This document shows positions 9,335 to 18,576 of a DNA stretch of 64,000 bases, piece by piece; the stretch's first letter is position 1, and each line of letters opens with the position of its first letter. The position numbers were made by a program, and so were the translations under genes. Under the pieces are notes generated by a model that worked only from the letters and a program-made list of their open reading frames with translations, was not told the origin of the DNA and ran no database searches. Source of the DNA: an uncultured Eubacteriales bacterium (GTDB taxonomy: Bacteria; Bacillota; Clostridia; Christensenellales; Borkfalkiaceae); NCBI GenBank assembly GCA_905207235.1, contig CAJLKN010000002.1, forward strand, positions 91,511-155,510, given 5' to 3'.

Positions 9335-10043
9335 TGAACTGTACCCTCAACTCATCGCCCACTCTGCCTTCGACAACCCAGCTGCCGTCCTCTAGCATGC
9401 TCTTGTAAAGCTCAAGTTTTTCGCCGTATTTACACTGCTTTATATACGAAATGCGGAAAGACGAAACCCACTTGTCTTTAAGTTCGTCAACAGAGAAAGC
9501 ATCCATGAGAAAATCTGCATACTTCGTGTTGTTTGCATGATTGTAATGGTCGTAGTCGGAATACGAAATAAACTTAACGTAATCGGCGTTTTCCGCGTCT
9601 GCGCGGGGAATTTTCCATGACGAAAACTGCGTCGAGCGGAAATCGTTGTATTCCGTATTTACATTATCGAAAACCGCAGATGAAGGCAGAAGCGAAAAAT
9701 CTGTAAGATTGACAAGGCACCATCTCGATGAACCCACGCCCACTTTTTCATCCCCGACAAACAGCTCGAAATCGCGCATGACTATGAGATGTTTGGGCTT
9801 GACGGGCCAGGTATTTACGGTGATTTCCTCATTAAGCCTTATAGGACGATAGAGCTCAACATACCAGTTTGAAAGAATGAAACCGATATTTCTCGGACTG
9901 AGATTTTTATAACCGAAACCGAGCTCGTCGGCGGAAAGGCAGGCAGATTCCTGCATAACGGCAAGCAACGCCGAGGGGCGAACCAAATCGTTGAAATCCA
10001 CGTCGCTGTATCGCAAAGAATATTTTTTAGAATGAAGATACAT
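9312..10043 (-). CDS. Acyl-ACP thioesterase
   Basis: Hot-dog fold thioesterase of the bacterial FatA/FatB-like family, which releases fatty acids from acyl carrier protein. The chosen ATG (10043) has AAGGAAGG eight bases upstream; the longer open frame to 10157 runs through the promoter and has no ribosome site. The 243-residue product shows the double hot-dog pattern: the first half has MQESACLSADELGFGY, and the second half has YDHYNHANNTKYADF, typical of acyl-ACP thioesterases. Its 3' end overlaps the metallopeptidase gene. The physiological acyl chain is unknown. Confidence 0.85.
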   Translation of the reverse strand: MYLHSKKYSLRYSDVDFNDLVRPSALLAVMQESACLSADELGFGYKNLSPRNIGFILSNWYVELYRPIRLNEEITVNTWPVKPKHLIVMRDFELFVGDEKVGVGSSRWCLVNLTDFSLLPSSAVFDNVNTEYNDFRSTQFSSWKIPRADAENADYVKFISYSDYDHYNHANNTKYADFLMDAFSVDELKDKWVSSFRISYIKQCKYGEKLELYKSMLEDGSWVVEGRVGDELRVQFNVVFSNV

Positions 10044-10072
10044 AAATGACACCTTCCTTGTAATGTCATTCA

Positions 10073-10101
10073 ATATTATCACTTTTTGGGCTTTAAGTAA
10101 A
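10073..10101 (-). promoter_or_regulatory. Promoter of thioesterase-metallopeptidase pair
   Basis: Minus-strand -35 TTTACT (10096-10101) and -10 TAATAT (10073-10078) with 17-base spacing. It starts transcription just ahead of the ribosome site for ATG 10043 and excludes the longer upstream start. Confidence 0.55.
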
Positions 10102-10161
10102 TCGTTTTGCGCATTTTTAACGCGATTATGTGTGACATAGTACTTTTTAACTGCCAAAATA

Positions 10162-10196
10162 TTGACATAATATATTGTTTATGGTATAATTTATAC
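10162..10196 (+). promoter_or_regulatory. Consensus promoter of the PadR gene with a palindrome over the -10
   Basis: TTGACA (10162-10167), 17 bases, TATAAT (10185-10190). A perfect palindrome GTATAA-T-TTATAC covers 10184-10196, that is, the whole -10 element and the expected start point. A repressor bound there would block transcription. The obvious candidate is the PadR protein encoded immediately downstream, by analogy with autoregulated PadR family members. Confidence 0.7.
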
Positions 10197-10219
10197 AAAT
10201 TTACGGAGGGTTTTACGCG

Positions 10220-11752
10220 ATGAATGAAGACGAGGTTTTCGACGGCGAAAACGAAGACAAACACGACGAAGAAAACGTGCAGGCGCACGATGAAACTTCC
10301 GACGCTTCAAAGAGCACGATAAGCGCCGACCTTATAAGGGGGCACATCAACACAATCATTTTGCGTACCCTCGACGAGCGCGACAAATACGGCTACGAAA
10401 TAATAAACGAAATAGAGGAAAAATCTCACGGTCAGTACACACTGAAACAGCCTACCCTTTACAGCGCGCTTAAAAGACTTGAAAATCAGGGCTACATAAA
10501 AGCATACTGGAAAACAGACGACGTAACGCTCGGCGGCAGGAGAAAGTATTTTACCCTAACAGAACTCGGGCGCGAGTTTTCCGAAAAGAACCAGTCTGAG
10601 TGGGAATATTCTAGGACGGTCATAGACAGTCTTATTTCCGACCGCTCTTTCGATTTTTCTCAACCTGCCCCCACTCCCGTCGATTTCAAAATATTAAAAC
10701 AATCTGTTACCCGCGTGAGAACGGGGGAAAAAGATTTTGAAGGCGACGAACAGTCAGGACATAAAAGCGACCAGGATATTCCAAAAGATGAAAATGCGCT
10801 TACTTCGCAGTACGGTGCGCAGAAATACGAACAGCAGATAGAAAACGCCGCCGTTCAGTCGGAATATTCGGGTCAGACAGTTCAGGATATCTTTGTTGCG
10901 CAACAACCTCCTTCAGATCAGAAACCAGAGGAAAAGCCTGCGGAAAACGACAGGTTTAACTTCCGCGACACTCGCAGCGAGGAAGAAAAACGCACCACTC
11001 ACGAAAACTTTTTAAAACTTATCTCATCCGTTCAGGAACCGAAGGAAAAACCCGAAGAAATTGTTCCGAATTCCGAAGAGATTGACACCGAAAAACTTAT
11101 TTATAACTTAAAGCCCGAAACAGAGCGCGATTATAAAAAACTTGTCAACAACATTTTCAACAAGGCTATAAAGCGCGACAGCGGAGCTTCGAGGCAGAGA
11201 CAGCGCCAGTATGAAGAGCCGCCCAGACAGGCTAATTACTACCAGTCCTCCTATCAGTCTGACGCAGCGGCAGAAAAAGCCAAGGCTGACGGACTTAAAG
11301 TTTATACTTCTCATTCGGGAAGCAGGACCACGGGCGCAACGAATACAACATACAACAAAGGCGGAGCTTTGTTTTTAAGTTCCGTGATAATCTGCATACT
11401 CATGCTCGCGGAATTTGTCGTATGCCTTTTATACAGGCAGGAAATGAACGTTCCCGTCATTTACCCCTTTGTTATACTTATTATCGCGCTCGCGCAGCTA
11501 ATAATATTCGGAGCTATGTTCCTTTACGGTTACGGCAAAGGCAGCGCACGTCCAACTTCGCATAATTATATTTCAGTCTGCATTATTCTTACAATAATCG
11601 CCGTTCTGATTATTTGCCTTACGGGCTTCCTGCTCAACGTAAATATGCAGTCCGTGAGCGATATTATGGCAAAAGTCGGTTTTCCCGCAATAATTGCCTT
11701 GAACCTGACTTTCTTTGCCTTCCTCTTCTACATATTCAGCAAACGTAAATAA
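10220..11752 (+). CDS. PadR-family regulator fused to a four-helix membrane domain
   Basis: The 510-residue protein begins with an acidic stretch of about 30 residues. A PadR winged-helix domain follows (about 35-115: GYEIINEIEE, LKQPTLYSALKRLE, GGRRKYFTLTE). Next comes a low-complexity E/Q/P-rich linker of about 260 residues, and then four hydrophobic helices at about 384-405, 415-437, 450-471 and 484-506. Ordinary PadR proteins are soluble and 100-200 residues long. Here the DNA-binding domain would be tethered to the membrane by a long flexible arm. The start has an ACGGAGGG ribosome site and a consensus promoter with a possible self-operator. A strong terminator follows, so it is monocistronic. 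The ligand or signal is unknown. Confidence 0.85.
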   Translation: MNEDEVFDGENEDKHDEENVQAHDETSDASKSTISADLIRGHINTIILRTLDERDKYGYEIINEIEEKSHGQYTLKQPTLYSALKRLENQGYIKAYWKTDDVTLGGRRKYFTLTELGREFSEKNQSEWEYSRTVIDSLISDRSFDFSQPAPTPVDFKILKQSVTRVRTGEKDFEGDEQSGHKSDQDIPKDENALTSQYGAQKYEQQIENAAVQSEYSGQTVQDIFVAQQPPSDQKPEEKPAENDRFNFRDTRSEEEKRTTHENFLKLISSVQEPKEKPEEIVPNSEEIDTEKLIYNLKPETERDYKKLVNNIFNKAIKRDSGASRQRQRQYEEPPRQANYYQSSYQSDAAAEKAKADGLKVYTSHSGSRTTGATNTTYNKGGALFLSSVIICILMLAEFVVCLLYRQEMNVPVIYPFVILIIALAQLIIFGAMFLYGYGKGSARPTSHNYISVCIILTIIAVLIICLTGFLLNVNMQSVSDIMAKVGFPAIIALNLTFFAFLFYIFSKRK

Positions 11753-11757
11753 AATTT

Positions 11758-11794
11758 ACAGCCGCCCGAAAGGGCGGCTGTTTAAGTTTTTTTA
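11758..11794 (+). terminator. Intrinsic terminator of the PadR gene
   Basis: Perfect 10-base stem ACAGCCGCCC / GGGCGGCTGT with a GAAA loop, followed by TTTAAG and a T-rich tract to 11794. Confidence 0.93.
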
Positions 11795-12055
11795 CGTTTT
11801 TATATTATCTTACCAAATTCCTACATTTATTTATAAAATTTTAAATTATGATTATTTTACGTTGCTAAAACCGAACTTTAAAGGTTTAAAATCTGTCAAT
11901 ATCAAAACTGGCAATAGCAAATTACTTTGCCTTTTAAGCACTTTTAAACTTTGAATTTACAGGCTGAATGTCGGCAATGGCTTGATTTTAATATGAAAAT
12001 TATTTCAATGACGATAAAATTTATACAGCGCTTATATGACTGCTGAATTTTTAAG
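11795..12055. other. Gene-free stretch between PadR gene and rny
   Basis: Between the two convergent transcription units the sequence is AT-rich with no open frame that looks coding and no clear promoter or repeat. I see nothing to annotate apart from the flanking terminators. Confidence 0.5.
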
Positions 12056-12089
12056 CAAAAAAACGTCCCCGCAAAAAACTGCGGGGACG
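12056..12089 (-). terminator. Intrinsic terminator of rny
   Basis: Stem CGTCCCCGCA (12064-12073) and TGCGGGGACG (12080-12089) with a six-base loop. On the minus strand it is followed by a run of T (the A-run at 12057-12063). Confidence 0.92.
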
Positions 12090-12102
12090 AAAGTTTTATT
12101 AT

Positions 12103-13716
12103 TTATTTTGCATACTCAACGCAACGCGATTCGCGTATTACGTTGACTTTTATCTGACCGGGATATTCAAGTTCAGCTTCGATCTTCTTTGCAATATCCT
12201 TTGCAAGGAACATAGCCTGCGCGTCGTCGATCTGTTCTGGCTTGACCATGACGCGGATTTCTCTGCCCGCCTGAATTGCATAGCTCTTGTCAACTCCGTT
12301 GAAGCTGGAAGCGATTGCTTCGAGCTTTTCGAGGCGTTTTACATAGTTAGTGCCCGTCTCGCGCCTTGCGCCGGGTCTTGCGCCCGAAATAGCGTCTGCC
12401 GCGGCAACGAGTACAGCTTCTATGGTTTTGGGCTCACAATCGCCGTGGTGCGCTGCAATGGCGTTGACGACGTTTGCGTTTTCTTTATACTTTTTAGCGA
12501 GGTCCGCACCGAGCTGAACGTGAGTGCCTTCCTGCTCGTGGTCAACAGCTTTGCCTATATCGTGAAGAAGTCCCGCGCGCTTTGCAAGGTTTACGTCAAG
12601 TCCGAGTTCGGATGCCATAAGACCTGCAAGCTGGGCAACTTCTATCGAGTGCCTGTAAACGTTCTGACCGTAACTTGTTCTGTATTTTAATCTGCCTATA
12701 AGTTTTATAAGTTCGGGGTGAAGTCCGAAAATTCCGACTTCGAACATTGCGTTCTCTCCCGCCGCTTTTATTTCCTGGTCAAGTTCTTTCTTAACCTTTT
12801 CAACCGTCTCTTCTATCCTTGCGGGATGAATTCTTCCGTCGGTTATAAGTCTTTCGAGAGTAAGTCTTGCAATTTCTCTTCTTACGGGGTCAAAACCTGA
12901 AACGATTACCACTTCGGGCGTATCGTCAACTATTAGTTCAATTCCCGTAGCATTTTCGAGTGCGCGGATATTTCTGCCCTCGCGGCCTATTATGCGGGCC
13001 TTCATGTCGTCGTTGGGAAGGGGCACGACGGAAACGGTTATTTCCGAAGCGTGGTCGCTTGCGCAACGCTGAATGGCTAGGGAAATAATCTTTTTTGCCT
13101 CGACTGTGGCTTCATCCTTTGCAGTCTGCTCGATATTGCGCACCTGAATGGCTACATCTCTGCGCGTTTCATCGAGGATTTCTTCCGTAAGGAGCTTTTT
13201 AGCCTCTTCTTTGGTGAGTTGAGCGACTTTTTCAAGCTCCTGAACCATAAGGTCGTGCTGATGATTGACCTTTTCCTGAGTGCGTTTGACTTCCTGCTCC
13301 TTGCTCTGCAAATCGCGTTTCTGCTTTTCAAGTTCTTCCGTCTTTTTAAGCAGAGCGTCTTCGCGTTTGTCGAGCGTATCTTCCTTCTGAAGGAGCCTCT
13401 GTTCCTGTTTGTTGAGTTCGGTTTTCTTTTCGCGCGACTCTCTTTCGAGGTCGTTGCGTAATTTTAATTCCTGTTCCTTAGCTTCAAGTATAGCCTCTTT
13501 TTTAAGGGCTTTGCATTCGGAGGTAGCGTCCTCCACCATCTTTCTGGTGCGGGCTTCAACTTCTCCTAATTTTTTATCGGTTATCTTTTTATAGATAAGC
13601 CTGCCGACAAAGCCGCCGACTACGGCGAACACTACCGCACAACCGATTATAAGCCCGATTGCAAGTCCGCTGTCCATCGACGCAAGAAACAGGGTGCTTA
13701 AATTTAAATAATGCAT
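12103..13716 (-). CDS. rny: Ribonuclease Y
   Basis: Membrane-anchored endoribonuclease that initiates mRNA decay. The 537-residue product has an N-terminal membrane helix (about residues 17-38), a long charged coiled coil (to about 200), a KH RNA-binding domain with the GREGRNIRALE motif, and an HD domain with LLHDIGKAVDHE. I chose ATG 13716 because AGGAGG lies five bases upstream. The longer open frame to 13758 lacks a ribosome site. A consensus promoter lies at 13785-13813 and a terminator follows. Family length is about 520, so this is normal. Confidence 0.95.
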   Translation of the reverse strand: MHYLNLSTLFLASMDSGLAIGLIIGCAVVFAVVGGFVGRLIYKKITDKKLGEVEARTRKMVEDATSECKALKKEAILEAKEQELKLRNDLERESREKKTELNKQEQRLLQKEDTLDKREDALLKKTEELEKQKRDLQSKEQEVKRTQEKVNHQHDLMVQELEKVAQLTKEEAKKLLTEEILDETRRDVAIQVRNIEQTAKDEATVEAKKIISLAIQRCASDHASEITVSVVPLPNDDMKARIIGREGRNIRALENATGIELIVDDTPEVVIVSGFDPVRREIARLTLERLITDGRIHPARIEETVEKVKKELDQEIKAAGENAMFEVGIFGLHPELIKLIGRLKYRTSYGQNVYRHSIEVAQLAGLMASELGLDVNLAKRAGLLHDIGKAVDHEQEGTHVQLGADLAKKYKENANVVNAIAAHHGDCEPKTIEAVLVAAADAISGARPGARRETGTNYVKRLEKLEAIASSFNGVDKSYAIQAGREIRVMVKPEQIDDAQAMFLAKDIAKKIEAELEYPGQIKVNVIRESRCVEYAK

Positions 13717-13784
13717 TAAAGCCTCCTGTGTAGTTTTTAAATATATACTAAATCTCAAAAGAAGATAATTCTATATCAATATTA

Positions 13785-13813
13785 ATTATAAACCACAATG
13801 CCAGAAAAGTCAA
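13785..13813 (-). promoter_or_regulatory. Promoter of rny
   Basis: Minus-strand -35 TTGACT (13808-13813) and -10 TATAAT (13785-13790) separated by 17 bases, giving a leader of about 60 bases before ATG 13716. Confidence 0.8.
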
Positions 13814-13861
13814 TTTATTTACAAAAATACATACGTTCAGCAGGTATATTTTTATAAGAGT

Positions 13862-13890
13862 AAAGGCGCTGACGTTAAGTCCGCGCCTTT
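13862..13890 (-). terminator. Probable terminator at the end of the ftsK-nadE operon
   Basis: Inverted repeat AAAGGCGC (13862-13869) and GCGCCTTT (13883-13890) just after the nadE stop. The minus-strand tail is only moderately T-rich, so termination may be partial. Confidence 0.6.
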
Positions 13891-13898
13891 GTTAAATT

Positions 13899-15806
13899 TT
13901 ATAATTTTTCTATCCACAATGAGTTGACCGCATCGGACGGCATGCGCCAGTCTCCGCGCGGAGAAAGCGAGACAGAACCCACTTTTACGCCGTCGGGCAC
14001 GCAGGAGCGTTTGAACTGCTGGGCAAAAAATCTTTTGTAAAAATTTTTAAGCCATTTATCTATAAAATCCGCGCTGTAAACGTCAGAAAACGATTTATGC
14101 GCGAGGAAACGCACCTTTTCGGGCGTAAATCCCCAACGAATTATATAATAAAGAAAGAAATCATGCAGAATATAAGGTCCTACAAGATCCTCCGTCTTCT
14201 GCGAGATATTTCCGCTCGCGTCGGGCGGAAGCAATTCGGGACTGATTTCGGTATTTATTATATCCTTTAAAACCTTTTCGGCTTCACCGCCCAGTCTTTC
14301 CGCCTCGTAACCGACGAGATGTTTTACAAGCGTTTTGGGGACGGAGCAGTTTACTCCGTACATCGACATATGGTCGCCGTTATAAGTCGCCCAGCCGAGC
14401 GCAAGTTCGCTTAAATCTCCCGTGCCTATAACCATTCCGCCCGTCTTGTTGGCGAGGTCCATCAGGACGAGAGTGCGCATTCTTGCCTGAGCGTTTTCAT
14501 ACGTTACGTCGAGGACGGACGGGTCGTGCCCTATGTCCTCGAAATGGCGCAGAACAGCCTCCTTTATGTTGACCGTGCGCGCGGTCGCACCAATGCATTT
14601 TATCAGCTTTAACGAATTGTTATACGTCTTGCCCGTCGTGCCGAAACCCGGCATAGTTACGGCGATTATGTCGGCGGGATCTTTGCCTATTTTATTAAAG
14701 GCACGAGCCGTTACCAAAAGAGCGAGCGCGGAGTCCAGTCCGCCCGAAATGCCTATGACCGCCGTCTTTGAATGGGTATGCAGAAGGCGCTTTTTCAGAC
14801 CTGCCGTCTGTATAGAAAGAATAAGTTCCGTCCGCTCGCGCAGTTTTTCGTTATTTACGGGAACGAACGGCGTCTTTGGGAAAATGCGCTTTAAGTCCTC
14901 CCCGCCGTTGTTCGTCGTGAAGTTTATTATTTTGTATCCCTGCGTATCTCCCGCGGTAAAGAATGTGTTAGCCGTTCTTCTGCGCTCATTGGCGAGCTTA
15001 TCTACGTCGATTTCGGCGCACACGCAACCATTTTCGAACAGTTCTGTCTGCGAAAGCAGTTCGCCGTTTTCGCAGATGAGATTATGCCCCGCAAACGCCA
15101 TGTCAGTTGTGCTTTCGCCGTCGCCTGCGTCGCAATAGACATATCCGCATATAAGTTTTGCCGACTGCATGCGGACAAGGGCGCGCCTGTATTCCGCTTT
15201 GCCTATCGTTTCGTCGCTGCACGAAAGATTGACAATTATATTAGCTCCCGCCTTTGCGTGGTATATGGAAGGACTGTCGGGCACCCATAAATCTTCGCAG
15301 ATTTCTGCCGAAACCGTAAAATCGGGGCAATTTTCAGCCCTGAAAATAAGTTTCTTGCCGAAATCAACCTGTTCGCCGCACAAAACCGCCGTGCCGTTAT
15401 GTTCCTCTGCGGGAGTGAAATGTCTGCGCTCGTAGAATTCGCCGTAAGAAGGAAGAAAAGTTTTGGGAACGACGCCCAAAATTTTTCCGTTGCTCAAAGC
15501 GACGGCACAGTTATAAAGTCTTCCTCCGACGGAAACGGGAGCGCCGACAAAGACGAGAGCGCGGCTGTTTGCCGTCGCCTGCTTTATACGCTCTATACCC
15601 TCTTCGACGCCGTCGAGAAGACGCCTCTGATTGAACAGATCTCCGCAGGTATAACCGCAAAGACAGAGTTCGGGAAAGACTATAAGCTGGCAGCCCTCTT
15701 CTTCACACTTTTTTATGGTTTTTATTATATTGTCGCAGTTAAAGCTGACGTCGGCGACCCTGATTTCAGGCGTCGCCGCGCATACTTTTATAAATCCGTG
15801 TACCAT
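13899..15806 (-). CDS. nadE: Glutamine-dependent NAD(+) synthetase
   Basis: Makes NAD from deamido-NAD using glutamine nitrogen. The 635-residue protein combines an N-terminal nitrilase-fold glutaminase (about 1-275; ELCLCGYTCGDLF, SAEICEDLW) with a C-terminal synthetase carrying the PP-loop GISGGLDSA near residue 355. This is the longer, ammonia-channelling type of enzyme, about 640 residues. Its ATG shares one base with the recA stop, so it is probably translated by coupling. It is the last gene of the ftsK-rimO-pgsA-cinA-recA-nadE run. Membership in that run looks like operon accretion rather than a shared task. Confidence 0.95.
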   Translation of the reverse strand: MVHGFIKVCAATPEIRVADVSFNCDNIIKTIKKCEEEGCQLIVFPELCLCGYTCGDLFNQRRLLDGVEEGIERIKQATANSRALVFVGAPVSVGGRLYNCAVALSNGKILGVVPKTFLPSYGEFYERRHFTPAEEHNGTAVLCGEQVDFGKKLIFRAENCPDFTVSAEICEDLWVPDSPSIYHAKAGANIIVNLSCSDETIGKAEYRRALVRMQSAKLICGYVYCDAGDGESTTDMAFAGHNLICENGELLSQTELFENGCVCAEIDVDKLANERRRTANTFFTAGDTQGYKIINFTTNNGGEDLKRIFPKTPFVPVNNEKLRERTELILSIQTAGLKKRLLHTHSKTAVIGISGGLDSALALLVTARAFNKIGKDPADIIAVTMPGFGTTGKTYNNSLKLIKCIGATARTVNIKEAVLRHFEDIGHDPSVLDVTYENAQARMRTLVLMDLANKTGGMVIGTGDLSELALGWATYNGDHMSMYGVNCSVPKTLVKHLVGYEAERLGGEAEKVLKDIINTEISPELLPPDASGNISQKTEDLVGPYILHDFFLYYIIRWGFTPEKVRFLAHKSFSDVYSADFIDKWLKNFYKRFFAQQFKRSCVPDGVKVGSVSLSPRGDWRMPSDAVNSLWIEKL

Positions 15807-16819
15807 TAATCTCTGTCTTTTCTGGCAATCGCATCCTTATGCGCCTGTCGTATTTTAGCTTCAAGTTCTGCCTTGAATTCGGGGTTTGCAATGAGGTAAT
15901 CTCTCATCTTCTCCCTGCCGTTTGCAATCTTGTTTTCGTTGTAACTGAACCATGCGCCGCTCTTGGAAAGTATGCCGTATTCGACGCCGAGGTCGATAAG
16001 GCAACCCTCCTGCGATATTCCGTGTCCGTAAATTATGTCGAATTCCGCAACCTTGAAAGGAGGCGCAACCTTATTCTTTACCACTTTGCATTTAGCGCGG
16101 TTACCTATAATTTCGCCGTCATTTTTGAGCGCGTCGGCCTTTCTTATATCAAGGCGTATGGTAGCGAAGTATTTAAGCGCTTTGCCGCCGGGGGTAGTTT
16201 CTGGATTGCCGAACATAATGCCCACTTTTTCGCGGAGCTGGTTTATAAATATGACGCACGTTTTAGAACGGTTGGTTATAGCCGTCAGTTTTCTTAATGC
16301 CTGCGACATAAGTCTGGGGAGCGCGCCGACGTGCGCGTCGCCCATGTCGCCTTCGATTTCTGCCTTGGGCGTGAGCGCGGCAACCGAGTCTATTATAATT
16401 ACGTCCACAGCGCTCGAACGAACGAGAGATTCGCAGATGTCGAGCGCCTGTTCGCCAGTGTCGGGCTGGGAAACGTAAAGCTCGTCAGTATTTACGCCGA
16501 GCGCCTTTGCATAAGCAGCATCGAGCGCGTGTTCTGCGTCGATAAACGCTGCTACGCCGCCTAGCTTCTGAGTTTCTGCTATGATGTGAAGCGCGACCGT
16601 CGTCTTACCTGACGATTCGGGTCCGAAAATTTCCATAATTCTGCCGCGGGGCACGCCGCCTACGCCGAGCGCGAGGTCGAGCGAAAGACATCCCGTAGGG
16701 ATAACGTCGATTTCGGTATTGACGTTGACGTCGCCGAGCTTCATTATTGCGCCCTTGCCGAACTGCTTTTCAATCATTGCAATGGTTGAGTTCAGCGCCT
16801 TCTGTTTTTCTTCGTTCAT
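15806..16819 (-). CDS. recA: Recombinase RecA
   Basis: DNA-strand exchange protein and SOS co-protease. The 337-residue sequence has Walker A GPESSGKTT at residues 66-74, the family-diagnostic ALKYFATIRLDIR region (ALKFY in many species), and a short charged C-terminus. The start is supported by CAGGAG seven bases upstream of ATG 16819. It follows cinA by 15 bases. The cinA-recA arrangement is common in Gram-positive bacteria. No LexA/DinR box could be recognised immediately upstream. Confidence 0.98.
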   Translation of the reverse strand: MNEEKQKALNSTIAMIEKQFGKGAIMKLGDVNVNTEIDVIPTGCLSLDLALGVGGVPRGRIMEIFGPESSGKTTVALHIIAETQKLGGVAAFIDAEHALDAAYAKALGVNTDELYVSQPDTGEQALDICESLVRSSAVDVIIIDSVAALTPKAEIEGDMGDAHVGALPRLMSQALRKLTAITNRSKTCVIFINQLREKVGIMFGNPETTPGGKALKYFATIRLDIRKADALKNDGEIIGNRAKCKVVKNKVAPPFKVAEFDIIYGHGISQEGCLIDLGVEYGILSKSGAWFSYNENKIANGREKMRDYLIANPEFKAELEAKIRQAHKDAIARKDRD

Positions 16820-16834
16820 ATATATACTCCTGAT

Positions 16835-17908
16835 TTATTTTAAAGTTTTGTATGCGAGGAAAAGCGCGTTGTTTATCGCGGTTTTCGTTATAGTTTTTCT
16901 GTCGCCTGCGAGATTGAATTTATAAACTTTTATGTCGTCCCTGAGCGCCACGGCTATATAATTTAGCCCGACGGGTTTCAAGGTGTTGTCCGATTTGGGA
17001 CCGGCTATGCCCGTAGTGGCTATAGCTATATCGCAGTTTCCCGTCGCAATCAGACCCGAAGCCATTTCGCATGCCGTCTGTTCGGATACAGCGCCAGCCT
17101 GTTTTAAAGTGAGCTCCTCCACGCCCAGCCTTTGCTGTTTGGATTTGTTGGCGTACGTGTTTAGCCCCTCAAAATAAACTTCTGAAATTCCCGGCACGGA
17201 AACCAGCCTAGAAGCTATTCCGCCGCCAGTAAACGACTCTGCGACGCTTATTTTCATTCTTCTGAGTTTGAGAAGGTCGTAAAGCCGCTCCTCCAATGAG
17301 GTATTTTCCACCGCGTAAACATAGGGCGACAGCTCACCAACTATTATTCTCTGCACGGCGTCCGCAACCATTTTTGGCGTATTGCTCGAATAAGAAATTA
17401 CTATCGTCTGATCGCCGTATTCGTCGTACACGCTGAAAGCCGTGTCTCCGCCCTCTTTGTGCGCCTTTTCAAGCGCGCTGTTTATCAGTTCTGCGGGAGC
17501 GCAGACGGTATTTACATAAAACTTATCGTAACTTACCGAGTACTTTTCATTCATCAGGCGAATGCATTTTTCTGCAAACGCCGCGCCGTCTTCGTTATCC
17601 GCGCCGAGGCAGACCGTCGCCTGCCCGCAATTTATATAAAATCTGCCGTCAAATGCCGCACCGTACAGCTTCTGAAGATATCCGGAAATAAGTTCGCGCT
17701 GTCTGCTTTCGCACAGCACAACAGAATTTTCGAACATGTTGCGACATTCCTGAAGCTGATCGCTTATGCCTTTTGCGCTGTCAAAGCCCACAAAAGCAAT
17801 TTTGTCGAAGTAAAAACAACCCGCCGAAAAAACGCGCAAAATTTTATCTAAACGCTCGTAGTCGATATTGAGTTTTTTGTTTCTGATGATAACCAGACAA
17901 TTATTCAT
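16835..17908 (-). CDS. CinA-like protein: PncC amidohydrolase domain with a divergent N-terminal half
   Basis: The last 160 or so residues match the nicotinamide mononucleotide deamidase (PncC/CinA C-terminal) family: VAESFTGGGIASRLVSVPG and ATTGIAGP are clear. In standard CinA (about 410 residues) the first half is a MoaB/MogA-like domain that cleaves ADP-ribose. Here the N-terminal part (about 200 residues) is shorter and I cannot find the usual TGDEL or GGLGPT motifs, so that activity may be lost. The gene overlaps pgsA by one base and precedes recA, the usual context for cinA. Confidence 0.82.
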   Translation of the reverse strand: MNNCLVIIRNKKLNIDYERLDKILRVFSAGCFYFDKIAFVGFDSAKGISDQLQECRNMFENSVVLCESRQRELISGYLQKLYGAAFDGRFYINCGQATVCLGADNEDGAAFAEKCIRLMNEKYSVSYDKFYVNTVCAPAELINSALEKAHKEGGDTAFSVYDEYGDQTIVISYSSNTPKMVADAVQRIIVGELSPYVYAVENTSLEERLYDLLKLRRMKISVAESFTGGGIASRLVSVPGISEVYFEGLNTYANKSKQQRLGVEELTLKQAGAVSEQTACEMASGLIATGNCDIAIATTGIAGPKSDNTLKPVGLNYIAVALRDDIKVYKFNLAGDRKTITKTAINNALFLAYKTLK

Positions 17909-18576
17909 TACGCTTTGAGTACCGCAATATTTTTGACAATATAATTTATTCCTGAAACGATGGTCAGAACCGCCGCAACAGCGAGCAATCCGAGCCCGAC
18001 ATAGTTGAGCACTTCAACCGCCATGCTGTCATAGAAAAATTCTGAAAAACCGCCGTAAACAAGCAGAACTATTACCGTAAGGTCCTGCGCAACGGTCTTG
18101 TATTTACCCACCTTGTCCGCAGCGATTACCACGCCTGCGTCCGCCGCAACCATGCGAAAACCGCTGACAATGAGCTCACGTGCAAAAATCACGGCAACGC
18201 AGCATCCGCCCGCGATAATCGCCCAGTCGCCGAGATATCTGGTGAAAAAGCCGTTAACTGTGAGTAGAACGATAAGCGCCGAAGATACCAGCACTTTATC
18301 GGCTATGGGGTCGAGAAACTTGCCAAGATTGGTAACAAGATTGTATTTTCTTGCAATTTTACCGTCGAGAAGGTCGGTAAAGCTCGCTATCGCGAACACG
18401 GCGAGAGCAACAAAATAGTGTCCCGTAAATTGCAGATAGAAAAAGAGCACAAACAGCGGTATCATCACCATGCGCGCAATCGTAAGTTTATTGGGTAAAT
18501 TCATAACGCCCGAACCTGCGGCAAATTTATAAAATTTTCCGCGCTCTTCGCCGTTGTTTACGTCTTTTTCGCTCAT
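17908..18576 (-). CDS. pgsA: CDP-diacylglycerol-glycerol-3-phosphate 3-phosphatidyltransferase
   Basis: Membrane enzyme that commits CDP-diacylglycerol to phosphatidylglycerol. The CDP-alcohol phosphotransferase signature (D-x2-DG-x2-AR-x8-G-x3-D-x3-D) reads from DLLDGKIAR to GKFLDPIAD, with all acidic residues present. Hydrophobic helices fill most of the remaining sequence. I take ATG 18576, which overlaps the rimO stop (ATGA) and has GGAGG ten bases upstream, giving 222 residues. A later in-frame ATG at MNLPNKLTI is possible and would remove a polar N-terminus of about 24 residues not common in the family. Confidence 0.93.
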   Translation of the reverse strand: MSEKDVNNGEERGKFYKFAAGSGVMNLPNKLTIARMVMIPLFVLFFYLQFTGHYFVALAVFAIASFTDLLDGKIARKYNLVTNLGKFLDPIADKVLVSSALIVLLTVNGFFTRYLGDWAIIAGGCCVAVIFARELIVSGFRMVAADAGVVIAADKVGKYKTVAQDLTVIVLLVYGGFSEFFYDSMAVEVLNYVGLGLLAVAAVLTIVSGINYIVKNIAVLKA

